Shown here: in pieces, positions 24,101-38,500 of the stretch
Layout: each line of letters begins with the position of its first letter
Numbering within the stretch: the stretch's first letter is position 1
DNA from: Siphonodentalium dalli
Lineage: Eukaryota > Mollusca > Scaphopoda > Gadilida > Siphonodentaliidae
Assembly (NCBI GenBank): GCA_032622095.1
Contig: CP136067.1
Span: 194,460,052-194,524,051, forward strand
Reading direction: 5' to 3'
DNA: 64,000 nt
The notes under the pieces: generated by a model
The model's database searches: none
What the model saw: the letters and a program-made list of their open reading frames with translations, nothing else
Told to the model about the DNA's origin: nothing
Translations under genes and position numbers: made by a program

Positions 24101-27100
24101 AATAAGAAATCGACAAATTTTGAAGAAAATTTCGTATAGTTTGAACATTTAGTGGCACAAGCTGTCGCTATATGGCCACATAATCATCATTTGTACTCGC
24201 CTTACTGAAAACCCGGACCAGATGACCGTCGGTTGACCACCTACAGATATCATGGGGGGATGGCAAATAAGAAATCGACAAATTTTGAAGGAAATTTCGT
24301 ATAGTTTGAACATTTAGTGGCACAAGTTGTCGCTATATGGCCACATAATCACCATTTGTACCCGCCTTACTGAAAACCCGGACCAGTTGACCGTCGGTTG
24401 ACCACCCACAGATATCCTGTGGGGATGGCAAATAAGAAATCGACAAATTTTGAAGGAAATTTCGTATAGTTTGAACATTTAGTGGCACAAGCTGTCGTTA
24501 TATGGCCACATAATCATCATTTGTACCCGCCTTACTGAAAACCAGGACCAGTTGACCGTCGGTTGACCACTCACAGATATTCTGGGGGGATGGCAAATAA
24601 GGAATCGACAAATTTTGAAGGAAATTTCGTATAGTTTGAACATTTAGTGGCACAAGCTGTCGCTATATGGCCACATAATCATCATTTGTACCCGCCTTAC
24701 TGAAAACCCGGACCAGTTGACCGTCCGTTGACCACCTACAGATATCATGGGGGGATGGCAAATAAGAAATCGACAAATTTTGAAGGAAATTTCGTATAGT
24801 TTGAACATTTAGTGGCACAAGCTGTCGCTATATGGCCACATAATCATCATTTGTACCCGCCTTACTGAAAACCCGGACCAGTTGACCGTCGGTTGACCAC
24901 CTACATATATCATGGGGGGATGGCAAATAAGAAATCGACAAATTTTGAAGGAAATTTCGTATAGTTTGAACATTTAGTGGCACAAGCTGTCGCTATATGG
25001 CCAAATAATCACCATTTGTACCCGCCTTACTGAAAACCCGGACCAGTTGACCGTCGGTTGACCACCCACAGATATCCTGGGGGGATGGCAAATAAGAAAT
25101 CGACAAATTTTGAAGGAAATTTCGTATAGTTTGAACATTTAGTGGCACAAGCTGTCGCTATATGGCCACATAATCAACATTTGTACCCGCCTTACTGAAA
25201 ACCCGGACCAGTTGACCGTCGGTTGACCACCCACAGATATCCTGGGGGGATGGCAAATAAGGAATCGACAAATTTTGAAGGAAATTTCGTATAGTTTGAA
25301 CATTTAGTGGCACAAGCTGTCGCTATATGGCCACATAATCATCATTTGTACCCGCCTTACTGAAAACCCGGACCAGTTGACCGTCGGTTGACCACCTACA
25401 TATATCATGGGGGGATGGCAAATAAGAAATCGACAAATTTTGAAGGAAATTTCGTATAGTTTGAACATTTAGTGGCACAAGCTGTCGCTATATGGCACAT
25501 AATCATCATTTGTACCCGCCTTACTGAAAACCCGGACCAGTTGACCGTCGGTTGACCACCTACAGATATCATGGGGGGATGGCAAATAAGAAATCGACAA
25601 ATTTTGAAGAAAATTTCGTATAGTTTGAACATTTAGTGGCACAAGTTGTCGCTATATGGCCACATAATCATCATTTGTACCCGCCTTACTGAAAACCCGG
25701 ACCAGTTGACCGTCGGTTGACCACCCACAGATATCCTGGGGGATGGCAAATAAGGAATCGACAAATTTTGAAGGAAATTTCGTATAGTTTGAACATTTAG
25801 TGGCACAAGCTGTCGCTATATGGCCATATAATCATCATTTGTACCCGCCTTACTGAAAACCCGGACCAGTTGACCGTCGGTTGACCACCTACAGATATCA
25901 TGGGGGGATGGCAAATAAGAAATCGACAAATTTTGAAGGAAATTTCGTATAGTTTGAACATTTAGTGGCACAAGCTGTCGCTATATGGCCACATAATCAT
26001 CATTTGTACCCGCCTTACTGAAAACCCGGACCAGTTGACCGTCGGTTGACCACCTACATATATCATGGGGGGATGGCAAATAAGAAATCGACAAATTTTG
26101 AAGAAAATTTCGTATAGTTTGAACATTTAGTGGCACAAGCTGTCGCTATATGGCCACATAATCATCATTTGTACCCGCCTTACTGAAAACCCGGACCAGT
26201 TGACCGTCGGTTGACCACCTACATATATCATGGGGGGGATGGCAAATAAGAAATCGACAAATTTTGAAGGAAATTTCGTATAGTTTGAACATTTAGTGGC
26301 ACAAGCTGTCACTATATGGCCACATAATCATCATTTGTATCCGCCTTACTGAAAACCCGAACCAGTTGACTGTCGGTTGACCACCTACAGATATCATGGG
26401 GGGATGGCAAATAAGAAATCGACAAATTTTGAAGGAAATTTCGTATAGTTTGAACATTTAGTGGCACAAGCTGTCGCTATATGGCCACATAATCATCATT
26501 TGTACCCGCCTTACTGAAAACCCGGACCAGTTGACCGTCGGTTGACCACCTACAGATATCATGGGGGATGGCAAATAAAAAATCGACAAATTTTGAAGAA
26601 AATTTCGTATAGTTTGAACATTTGGTGGCACAAGCTGTCGCTATATGGCCACATAATCATCATCTGTACCCGCCTTACTGAAAACCCGGACCAGTTGACC
26701 GTCGGTTGACCACCTACAGATATCATGGGGGGATGGCAAATAAGAAATCGACAAATTTTGAAGGAAATTTCGTATAGTTTGAACATTTAGTGGCACAAGC
26801 TGTCGCTATATGGCCACATAATCACCATTTGTACCCGCCTTATTGAAAACCCGGACCAGTTGACCGTCGGTTGACCACCTACAGATATCATGGGGGGTGG
26901 CAAATAAGAAATCGACAAATTTTTAAGGAAATTTCGTATAGTTTGAACATTTAGTGGCACAAGCTGTCGCTATATGGCCACATAATCATCATTTGTACCC
27001 GCCTTACTGAAAACCCGGACCAGTTGACCGTCGGTTGACCACCTACAGATATCATGGGGGGATGGCAAATAAGAAATCGACAAATTTTGAAGGAAATTTC

Positions 27101-29596
27101 GTATAGTTTGAACATTTAGTGGCACAAGCTGTCGCTATATGGCTACATAATCATCATTTGTACCCGCCTTACTGAAAACCAGGACCAGTTGACCGTCGGT
27201 TGACCACCTACAGATATCATGGGGGGGTGGCAAATAAGAAATCGACAAATTTTGAAGAAAATTTCGTATAGTTTGAACATTTAGTGGCACAAGCTGTCGC
27301 TATATGGCCACATAATCATCATTTGTACCCGCCTTACTGAAAACCCGGACCAGATGACCGTCGGTTGACCACCTACAGATATCATGGGGGGATGGCAAAT
27401 AAGAAATCGACAAATTTTGAAGGAAATTTCGTATAGTTTGAACATTTAGTGGCACAAGTTGTCGCTATATGGCCACATAATCACCATTTGTACCCGCCTT
27501 ACTGAAAACCCGGACCAGTTGACCGTCGGTTGACCACCCACAGATATCCTGTGGGGATGGCAAATAAGAAATCGACAAATTTTGAAGGAAATTTCGTATA
27601 GTTTGAACATTTAGTGGCACAAGCTGTCGTTATATGGCCACATAATCATCATTTGTACCCGCCTTACTGAAAACCCGGACCAGTTGACCGTCGGTTGACC
27701 ACCTACAGATATTCTGGGGGGATGGCAAATAAGGAATCGACAAATTTTGAAGGAAATTTCGTATAGTTTGAACATTTAGTGGCACAAGCTGTCGCTATAT
27801 GGCCACATAATCATCATTTGTACCCGCCTTACTGAAAACCCGGACCAGTTGACCGTCGGTTGACCACCTACAGATATCATGGGGGGATGGCAAATAAGAA
27901 ATCGACAAATTTTGAAGGAAATTTCGTATAGTTTGAACATTTAGTGGCACAAGTTGTCGCTATATGGCCACATAATCACCATTTGTACCCGCCTTACTGA
28001 AAACCCGGACCAGTTGACCGTCGGTTGACCACCTACAGATATCATGGGGGGATGGCAAATAAGAAATCGACAAATTTTGAAGGAAATTTAGTATAGTTTG
28101 AACATTTAGTGGCACAAGCTGTCGCTATATGGCCACATAATCATCATTTGTACCCGCCTTACTGAAAACCCGGACCAGTTGACCGTCGGTTGACCACCTA
28201 CAGATATCATGGGGGGATGGCAAATAAGAAATCGAAAAATTTTGAAGAAAATTTCGTATAGTTTGAACATTTGGTGGCACAAGCTGTCGCTATATGGCCA
28301 CATAATCATCATTTGTACCCGCCTTACTGAAAACCCGGACCAGCTGACCGTCGGTTGACCACCTACAGATATCATGGGGGGATGGCAAATAAGAAATCGA
28401 CAAATTTTGAAGGAAATTTAGTATAGTTTGAACATTTAGTGGCACAAGCTGTCGCTATATGGCCACATAATCACCATTTGTACCCGCCTTACTGAAAACC
28501 CGGACCAGTTGACCGTCGGTTGACCACCTACAGATATCCTGGGGGGGGATGGCAAATAAGAAATCGACAAATTTTGAAGGAAATTTCGTATAGTTTGAAC
28601 ATTTAGTGGCACAAGCTGTCGCTATATGGCCACATAATCATCATTTGTACCCGCCTTACTGAAAACCCGGACCAGTTGACCGTCGGTTGACCACCCACAG
28701 ATATCCTGGGGGGATGGCAAATAAGGAATCGACAAATTTTGAAGGAAATTTCGTATAGTTTGAACATTTAGTGGCACAAGCTGTCGCTATATGGCACATA
28801 ATCATCATTTGTACCCGCCTTACTGAAAACCCGGACCAGTTGACCGTCGGTTGACCACCTACAGATATCATGGGGGGATGGCAAATAAGAAATCGACAAA
28901 TTTTGAAGGAAATTTCGTATAGTTTGAACATTTAGTGGCACAAGCTGTCGCTATATGGCCACCTAATCATCATTTGTACCCGCCTTACTGAAAACCCGGA
29001 CCAGTTGACCGTCGGTTGACCACCCACAGAAATCCTGGGGCGATGGCAAATAAGGAATCGACAAATTTTGAAGGAAATTTTGTATAGTTTGAACATTTAG
29101 TGGCACAAGCTGTCGCTATATGGCCACATAATCATCATTTGTACCCGCCTTACTGAAAACCCGGACCAGTTGACCGTCGGTTGACCACCCACAGATATCC
29201 TGGGGGGAAGGCAAATAAGGAATCGACAAATTTTGAAGGAAATTTCGTATAGTTTGAACATTTGGTGGCACAAGCTGTCGCTATATGGCCACATAATCAT
29301 CATTTGTACCCGCCTTACTGAAAACCCGGACCAGTTGACCGTCGGTTGACCACCCACAGATATCCTGGGGGATGGCAAATAAGGAATCGACAAATTTTGA
29401 AGGAAATTTCGTATAGTTTGAACATTTAGTGGCACAAGCTGTCGCTATATGACCACATAATCATCATTTGTACCCGCCTTACTGAAAATCCGGACCAGTT
29501 GACCGTCGGTTGACCACCCACAGATATCCTGGGGGGATGGCAAATAAGAAATCGACAAATTTTGAAGGAAATTTCATATAGTTTGAACATTTAGTG
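18105..29596 (+). repeat. Left satellite arm, about 70 copies of a 165-bp monomer
   Basis: Successive 'gttgaccgtcggttgacc' anchors lie at 18,111, 18,276, 18,441, 18,606 and 18,771, exactly 165 bp apart. This continues to 29,596, where the last monomer breaks off after 'gaacatttagtg'. The monomer holds 'gatggcaaataagaaatcga', 'tttgaaggaaatttcgtata', 'cacaagctgtcgctatatgg' and 'acccgccttactgaaaaccc'. A run of 4-10 Gs before 'atggcaaata' is the main length-variable site. Most monomers here carry 'cctacagatatcatgg'. Longer blocks are duplicated, for example about 826 bp (marker tggggtatgg at 22,101 and 22,927) and about 3.13 kb (marker cctgtgggg at 24,416 and 27,548). Minus-strand frames of 61-112 codons are just this repeat in translation. 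Confidence 0.95.
29565..29596. other. Loop / symmetry centre of the giant inverted repeat
   Basis: The left arm's 'caaattttg' (29,556-29,564) pairs with 'caaaatttg' at 29,597-29,605. The 32 bp between are ordinary left-arm monomer sequence ending 'gaacatttagtg'. There is no unique spacer, so the two arms meet directly and the right arm begins mid-monomer. Confidence 0.88.
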
Positions 29597-32500
29597 CAAA
29601 ATTTGTCGATTTCTTATTTGCCATCCCCCCATGATATCTGTAGGTGGTCAACCGACGGTCAACTGGTCCGGGTTTTCAGTAAGGCGGGTACAAATGATGA
29701 TTATGTTGCCATATAGCGACAGCTTGTGCCACTAAATGTTCAAACTATACGAAATTTCCTTCAAAATTTGTCGATTTCTTATTTGCCATCCCCCCAGGGT
29801 ATCTGTGGGTGGTCAACCGACGGTCAACTGGTCCGGGTTTTCAGTAAGGCGGGTACAAATGGTGATTATGTGGCCATATAGCGACAGCTTGTGCCACTAA
29901 ATGTTCAAACTATACGAAATTTCCTTCAAAATTTGTCGATTTCTTATTTGCCATCCCCCCATGATATCTGTAGGTGGTCAACCGACGGTCAACTGGTCCG
30001 GGTTTTCAGTAAGGCGGGTACAAATGATGATTATGTGGCCATATAGCGACAGCTTGTGCCACTAAATGTTCAAACTATACGAAATTTCCTTCAAAATTTG
30101 TCGATTCCTTATTTGCCATCCCCCCAGGATATCTGTGGGTGGTCAACCGACGGTCAACTGGTCCGGGTTTTCAGTAAGGCGAGTACAAATGGTGATTATG
30201 TGGCCATATAGCGACAGCTTGTGCCACTAAATGTTCAAACTATACGAAATTTCCTTCAAAATTTGTCGATTTCTTATTTGCCATCCCCCCATGATATCTG
30301 TAGGTGGTCAACCGACGGTCAACTGGTCCGGGTTTTCAGTAAGGCGGTTACAAATGATGATTATGTGGCCATATAGCGACAGCTTGTGCCACTAAATGTT
30401 CAAACTATACGAAATTTCATTCAAAATTTGTCGATTTCTTATTTGCCATCCCCCCAGGATATCTGTGGGTGGTCAACCGACGGACAACTGGTCCGGGTTT
30501 TCAGTAAGGCGGGTACAAATGATGATTATGTGGCCATATAGCGACAGCTTGTGCCACTAAATGTTCAAACTATACGAAATTTCCTTCAAAATTTGTCGAT
30601 TTCTTATTTGCCATCCCCCCAGGATATCTGTGGGTGGTCAACCGACGGTCAACTGGTCCGGGTTTTCAGTAAGGCGGGTACAAATGATGATTATGTGGCC
30701 ATATAGCGACAGCTTGTGCCACTAAATGTTCAAACTATACGAAATTTCCTTCAAAATTTGTCGATTTCTTATTTACCATCCCCCCAGGATATCTGTGGGT
30801 GGTCAACCGACGGTCAACTGGTCCGGGTTTTCAGTAAGGCGGGTACAAATGGTGATTATGTGGCCATATAGCGACAGCTTGTGCCACTAAATGTTCAAAC
30901 TATACGAAATATCATTCAAAATTTGTCGATTTCTTATTTGCCATCCCCCCAGGATATCTGTGGGTGGTCAACCGACGGTCAACTGGTCCGGGTTTTCAGT
31001 AAGGCGGGTACAAATGATGATTATGTGGCCATATAGCGACAGATTGTGCCACTGAATGTTCAAACTATACGAAATTTCCTTCAAAATTTGTCGATTCCTT
31101 ATTTGCCATCCCCCCAGGATATATGTGGGTGGTCAACCGACGGTCAACTGGTCCGGGTTTTCAGTAAGACGGGTACAAATGATGATTATGTGGCCATATA
31201 GCGACAGATTGTGCCACTAAATGTTCAAACTATACGAAATTTCCTTCAAAATTTGTCGATTTCTTATTTGCCATCCCCCCATGATATCTGTAGGTGGTCA
31301 ACCGACGGTCAACTGGTCCGGGTTTTCAGTAAGGCGGGTACAAATGATGATTATGTGGCCATATAGCGACAGCTTGTGCCACTAAATGTTCAAACTATAC
31401 GAAATTTCATTCAAAATTTGTCGATTTCTTATTTGCCATCCCCCCAGGATATCTGTGGGTGGTCAACCGACGGTCAACTGGTCCGGGTTTTCAGTAAGGC
31501 GGGTACAAATGATGATTATGTGGCCATATAGCGACAGCTTGTGCCACTAAATGTTCAAACTATACGAAATTTCCTTCAAAATTTGTCGATTTCTTATTTA
31601 CCATCCCCCCAGGATATCTGTGGGTGGTCAACCGACGGTCAACTGGTCCGGGTTTTCAGTAAGGCGGGTACAAATGGTGATTATGTGGCCATATAGCGAC
31701 AGCTTGTGCCACTAAATGTTCAAACTATACGAAATTTCATTCAAAATTTGTCGATTTCTTATTTGCCATCCCCCCAGGATATCTGTGGGTGGTCAACCGA
31801 CGGTCAACTGGTCCGGGTTTTCACTAACGCGGGTACAAATGATGATTATGTGGCCATATAGCGACAGATTGTGCCACTGAATGTTCAAACTATACGAAAT
31901 TTCCTTCAAAATTTGTCGATTCCTTATTTGCCATCCCCCCAGGATATATGTGGGTGGTCAACCGACGGTCAACTGGTCCGGGTTTTCAGTAAGACGGGTA
32001 CAAATGATGATTATGTGGCCATATAGCGACAGCTTGTGCCACTAAATGTTCAAACTATACGAAATTTCCTTCAAAATTTGTCGATTCCTTATTTGCCATC
32101 CCCCCAGGATATCTGTGGGTGGTCAACCGACGGTCAACTGGTCCGGATTTTCAGTAAGGCGGGTACAAATGATGATTATGTGGCCATATAGCGACAGCTT
32201 GTGCCACTAAATGTTCAAACTATACGAAATTTCCTTCAAAATTTGTCGATTTCTTATTTGCCATCCCCCCATGATATCTGTAGGTGGTCAACCGACGGTC
32301 AACTGGTCCGGGTTTTCAGTAAGGCGGGTACAAATGATGATTATGTGGCCATATAGCGACAGCTTGTGCCACTAAATGTTCAAACTATACGAAATTTCAT
32401 TCAAAATTTGTCGATTTCTTATTTGCCATCCCCCCAGGATATCTGTGGGTGGTCAACCGACGGTCAACTGGTCCGGGTTTTCAGTAAGGCGGGTACAAAT

Positions 32501-35500
32501 GATGATTATGTGGCCATATAGCGACAGCTTGTGCCAGTAAATGTTCAAACTATACGAAATTTCCTTCAAAATTTGTCAATTTCTTATTTGCCATCTCCCC
32601 AGGATATCTGTGGGTGGTCAACCGACGGTCAACTGGTCCGGGTTTTCAGTAAGGCGGGTACAAATGATGATTATGTGGCCATATAGCGACAGCTTGTGCC
32701 ACTAAATGTTCAAAATATACGAAATTTCCTTCAAAATTTGTCGATTTCTTATTTACCATCCCCCCAGGATATCTGTGGGTGGTCAACCGACGGTCAACTG
32801 GTCCGGGTTTTCAGTAAGGCGGGTACAAATGGTGATTATGTGGCCATATAGCGACAGCTTGTGTTACTAAATGTTCAAACTATACGAAATTTCATTAAAA
32901 ATTTGTCGATTTCTTATTTGCCATCCCCCCAGGATATCTGTGGGTGGTCAACCGACGGTCAACTGGTCCGGGTTTTCAGTAAGGCGGGTACAAATGATGA
33001 TTATGTGGCCATATAGCGACAGCTTGTGCCACTAAATGTTCAAACTATACGAAATTTCCTTCAAAATTTGTCGATTCCTTATTTGCCATCCCCCCAGGAT
33101 ATCTGTGGGTGGTCAACCGACGGTCAACTGGTCCGGGTTTTCAGTAAGGCGAGTACAAATGGTGATTATGTGGCCATATAGCGACAGCTTGTGCCACTAA
33201 ATGTTCAAACTATACGAAATTTCCTTCAAAATTTGTCGATTTCTTATTTGCCATCCCCCCATGATATCTGTAGGTGGTCAACCGACGGTCAACTGGTCCG
33301 GGTTTTCAGTAATGCGGGTACAAATGATGATTATGTGGCCATATAGCGACAGCTTGTGCCACTAAATGTTCAAACTATACGAAATTTCATTCAAAATTTG
33401 TCGATTTCTTATTTGCCATCCCCCCAGGATATCTGTGGGTGGTCAACCGACGGTCAACTGGTCCGGGTTTTCAGTAAGGCGGGTACAAATGATGATTATG
33501 TGGCCATATAGCGACAGCTTGTGCCACTAAATGTTCAAACTATACGAAATTTCCTTCAAAATTTGTCGATTTCTTATTTGCCATCCCCCCAGGATATCTG
33601 TGGGTGGTCAACCGACGGTCAACTGGTCCGGGTTTTCAGTAAGGCGGGTACAAATGATGATTATGTGGCCATATAGCGACAGCTTGTGCCACTAAATGTT
33701 CAAACTATACGAAATTTCCTTCAAAATTTGTCGATTTCTTATTTACCATCCCCCCAGGATATCTGTGGGTGGTCAACCGACGGTCAACTGGTCCGGGTTT
33801 TCAGTAAGGCGGGTACAAATGGTGATTATGTGGCCATATAGCGACAGCTTGTGCCACTAAATGTTCAAACTATACGAAATTTCATTCAAAATTTGTCGAT
33901 TTCTTATTTGCCATCCCCCCAGGATATCTGTGGGTGGTCAACCGACGGTCAACTGGTCCAGGTTTTCAGTAAGGCGGGTACAAATGATGATTATGTGGCC
34001 ATATAGCGACAGCTTGTGCCACTAAATGTTCAAACTATACGAAATTTCCTTCAAAATTTGTCGATTCCTTATTTGCCATCCCCCCAGGATATCTGTGGGT
34101 GGTCAACCGACGGTCAACTGGTCCGGGTTTTCAGTAAGGCGGGTACAAATGATGATTATGTGGCCATATAGCGACAGCTTGTGCCACTAAATGTTCAAAC
34201 TATACGAAATTTCCTTCAAAATTTGTCGATTCCTTATTTGCCATCCCCCCAGGATATCTGTGGGTGGTCAACCGACGGTCAACTGGTCCGGGTTTTCAGT
34301 AAGGCGGGTACAAATGATGATTATGTGGCCATATAGCGACAGCTTGTGCCACTAAATGTTCAAACTATACGAAATTTCCTTCAAAATTTGTCGATTTCTT
34401 ATTTGCCATCCCCCCAGGATATCTGTGGGTGGTCAACCGACGGTCAACTGGTCCGGGTTTTCAGTAAGGCGGGTACAAATGATGATTATGTGGCCATATA
34501 GCGACAGCTTGTGCCACTAAATGTTCAAACTATACGAAATTTCCTTCAAAATTTGTCGATTTCTTATTTGCCATCCCCCCAGGGTATCTGTGGGTGGTCA
34601 ACCGACGGTCAACTGGTCCGGGTTTTCAGTAAGGCGGGTACAAATGGTGATTATGTGGCCATATAGCGACAGCTTGTGCCACTAAATGTTCAAACTATAC
34701 GAAATTTCCTTCAAAATTTGTCGATTCCTTATTTGCCATACCCCCCAGGATATCTGTGGGTGGTCAACCGACGGTCAACTGGTCCGGGTTTTCAGTAAGG
34801 CGGGTACAAATGGTGATTATGTGGCCATATAGCGACAGCTTGTGCCACTAAATGTTCAAACTATACGAAATTTCCTTCAAAATTTGTCAATTTCTTATTT
34901 GCCATCCCCCCATGATATCTGTAGGTGGTCAACCGACGGTCAACTGGTCCGGGTTTTCAGTAAGGCGGGTACAAATGATGATTATGTGGCCATATAGCGA
35001 CAGCTTGTGCCACTAAATGTTCAAACTATACGAAATTTCATTCAAAATTTGTCGATTTCTTATTTGCCATCCCCCCAGGATATCTGTGGGTGGTCAACCG
35101 ACGGTCAACTGGTCCGGGTTTTCAGTAAGGCGGGTACAAATGATGATTATGTGGCCATATAGCGACAGCTTGTGCCACTAAATGTTCAAACTATACGAAA
35201 TTTCCTTCAAAATTTGTCGATTTCTTATTTGCCATCCCCCTAGGATATCTGTGGGTGGTCAACCGACGGTCAACTGGTCCGGGTTTTCAGTAAGGCGGGT
35301 ACAAATGATGATTATGTGGCCATATAGCGACAGCTTGTGCCACTAAATGTTCAAACTATACGAAATTTCCTTCAAAATTTGTCGATTTCTTATTTGCCAT
35401 CCCCCCAGGGTATCTGTGGGTGGTCAACCGACGGTCAACTGGTCCGGGTTTTCAGTAAGGCGGGTACAAATGGTGATTATGTTTCCATATAGCGACAGCT

Positions 35501-38500
35501 TGTGCCACTAAATGTTCAAACTATACGAAATTTCCTTCAAAATTTGTCGATTTCTTATTTGCCATCCCCCCATGATATCTGTAGGTGGTTAACCGACGGT
35601 CAACTGGTCCGGGTGTTCAGTAAGGCGGGTACAAATGATGATTATGTGGCCATATAGCGACAGCTTGTGCCACTAAATGTTCAATCTATACGAAATTTCC
35701 TTCAAAATTTGTCCATTTCTTATTTGCCATCCCCCCATGATATCTGTAGGTGGTCAACCGACGGTCAACTGGTCCGGGTTTTCAGTAAGGCGGGTACAAA
35801 TGATGATTATGTGGCCATATAGCGACAGCTTGTGCCACTAAATGTTCAAACTATACGAAATTTCCTTCAAAATTTGTCGATTCCTTATTTGCCATCCCTC
35901 CAGGATATCTGTGGGTGGTCAACCGACGGTCAACTGGTCCGGGTTTTCAGTAAGGCGGGTACAAATGATGATTATGTGGCCATATAGCGACAGCTTGTGC
36001 CACTAAATGTTCAAACTATACGAAATTTCCTTCAAAATTTGTCGATTTCTTATTTGCCATCCCCCCAGGATATCTGTGGGTGGTCAACCGACGGTCAACT
36101 GGTCCGGGTTTTCAGTAAGGCGGGTACAAATGGTGATTATGTGGCCATATAGCGACAGATTGTGCCACTAAATGTTCAAACTATACGAAATTTCATTCAA
36201 AATTTGTCGATTTCTTATTTGCCATCCACCCAGGATATCTGTGGGTGGTCAACCGACGGTCAACTGGTCCGGGTTTTCAGTAAGGCGGGTACAAATGATG
36301 AATATGTGGCCATATAGCGACAGCTTGTGCCACTAAATGTTCAAACTATACGAAATTTCCTTCAAAATTTGTCGATTACTTATTTGCCATCCCCCCAGGA
36401 TATCTGTGGGTGGTCAACCGACGGTCAACTGGTCCGGGTTTTCAGTAAGGCGGGTACAAATGATGATTATGTGGCCATATAGCGACAGCTTGTGCCACTA
36501 AATGTTCAAACTATACGAAATTTCCTTCAAAATTTGTCGATTCCTTATTTGCCATCCCCCCAGGATATCTGTGGGTGGTCAACCGACGGTCAACTGGTCC
36601 GGGTTTTCAGTAAGGCGGGTACAAATGATGATTATGTGGCCATATAGCGACAGCTTGTGCCACTAAATGTTCAAACTATACGAAATTTCCTTCAAAATTT
36701 GTCGATTTCTTATTTGCCATCCCCCAGGATATCTGTGGGTGGTCAACCGACGGTCAACTGGTCCGGGTTTTCAGTAAGGCGGGTACAAATGATGATTATG
36801 TGGCCATATAGCGACAGCTTGTGCCACTAAATGTTCAAACTATACGAAATTTCCTTCAAAATTTGTCGATTCCTTATTTGCCATCCCCCAGGATATCTGT
36901 GGGTGGTCAACCGACGGTCAACTGGTCCGGGTTTTCAGTAAGTCGGGTACAAATGATGATTATGTGGCCATATAGCGACAGCTTGTGCCACTAAATGTTC
37001 AAACTATACGAAATTTCCTTCAAAATTTGTCGATTCCTTATTTGCCATCCCCCAGGATATCTGTGGGTGGTCAACCGACGGTCAACTGGTCCGGGTTTTC
37101 AGTAAGTCGGGTACAAATGATGATTATGTGGCCATATAGCGACAGCTTGTGCCACTAAATGTTCAAACTATACGAAATTTCCTTCAAAATTTGTCGATTC
37201 CTTATTTGCCATCCCCCCAGGATATCTGTGGGTGGTCAACCGACGGTCAACTGGTCCGGGTTTTCAGTAAGGCGGGTACAAATGATGATTATGTGGCCAT
37301 ATAGCGACAGCTTGTGCCACTAAATGTTCAAACTATACGAAATTTCCTTCAAAATTTGTCGATTTCTTATTTGCCATCGCCCCATGATATCTGTAGGTGG
37401 TCAACCGACGGTCAACTGGTCCGGGTTTTCAGTAAGGCGGGTACAAATGATGATTATGTGGCCATATAGCGACAGCTTGTGCCACTAAATGTTCAAACTA
37501 TACGAAATTTCCTTCAAAATTTGTCGATTCCTTATTTGCCATCCCTCCAGGATATCTGTGGGTGGTCAACCGACGGTCAACTGGTCCGGGTTTTCAGTAA
37601 GGCGGGTACAAATGATGATTATGTGGCCATATAGCGACAGATTGTGCCACTAAATGTTCAAACTATACGAAATTTCCTTCAAAATTTGTCGATTTCTTAT
37701 TTGCCATCCCCCCAGGATATCTGTGGGTGGTCAACCGACGGTCAACTGGTCCGGGTTTTCAGTAAGGCGGGTACAAATGGTGATTATGTGGCCATATAGC
37801 GACAGCTTGTGCCACTAAATGTTCAAACTATACGAAATTTCATTCAAAATTTGTCGATTTCTTATTTGCCATCCCCCCAGGATATCTGTGGGTGGTCAAC
37901 CGACGGTCAACTGGTCCGGGTTTTCAGTAAGGCGGGTACAAATGATGAATATGTGGCCATATAGCGACAGCTTGTGCCACTAAATGTTCAAACTATACGA
38001 AATTTCCTTCAAAATTTGTCGATTCCTTATTTGCCATCCCCCCAGGATATCTGTGGGTGGTCAACCGACGGTCAACTGGTCCGGGTTTTCAGTAAGGCGG
38101 GTACAAATGATGATTATGTGGCCATATAGCGACAGCTTGTGCCACTAAATGTTCAAACTATACGAAATTTCATTCAAAATTTGTCGATTTCTTATTTGCC
38201 ATCCCCCCAGGATATCTGTGGGTGGTCAACCGACGGTCAACTGGTCCGGGTTTTCAGTAAGGCGGGTACAAATGATGAATATGTGGCCATATAGCGACAG
38301 CTTGTGCCACTAAATGTTCAAACTATACGAAATTTCCTTCAAAATTTGTCGATTTCTTATTTGCCATCCCCCCAGGATATCTGTGGGTGGTCAACCGACG
38401 GTCAACTGGTCCGGGTTTTCAGTAAGGCGGGTACAAATGATGATTATGTGGCCATATAGCGACAGCTTGTGCCACTAAATGTTCAAACTATACGAAATTT

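Noticed and set aside
29400-29800. Palindrome as a sequencing or assembly fold-back artefact
   Set aside because: The two arms carry different monomer variants and different higher-order periods, differ by about two monomers in length, and the outer ends carry a target-site duplication. An artefact would give mirror-image arms. Long-read confirmation would still be valuable.
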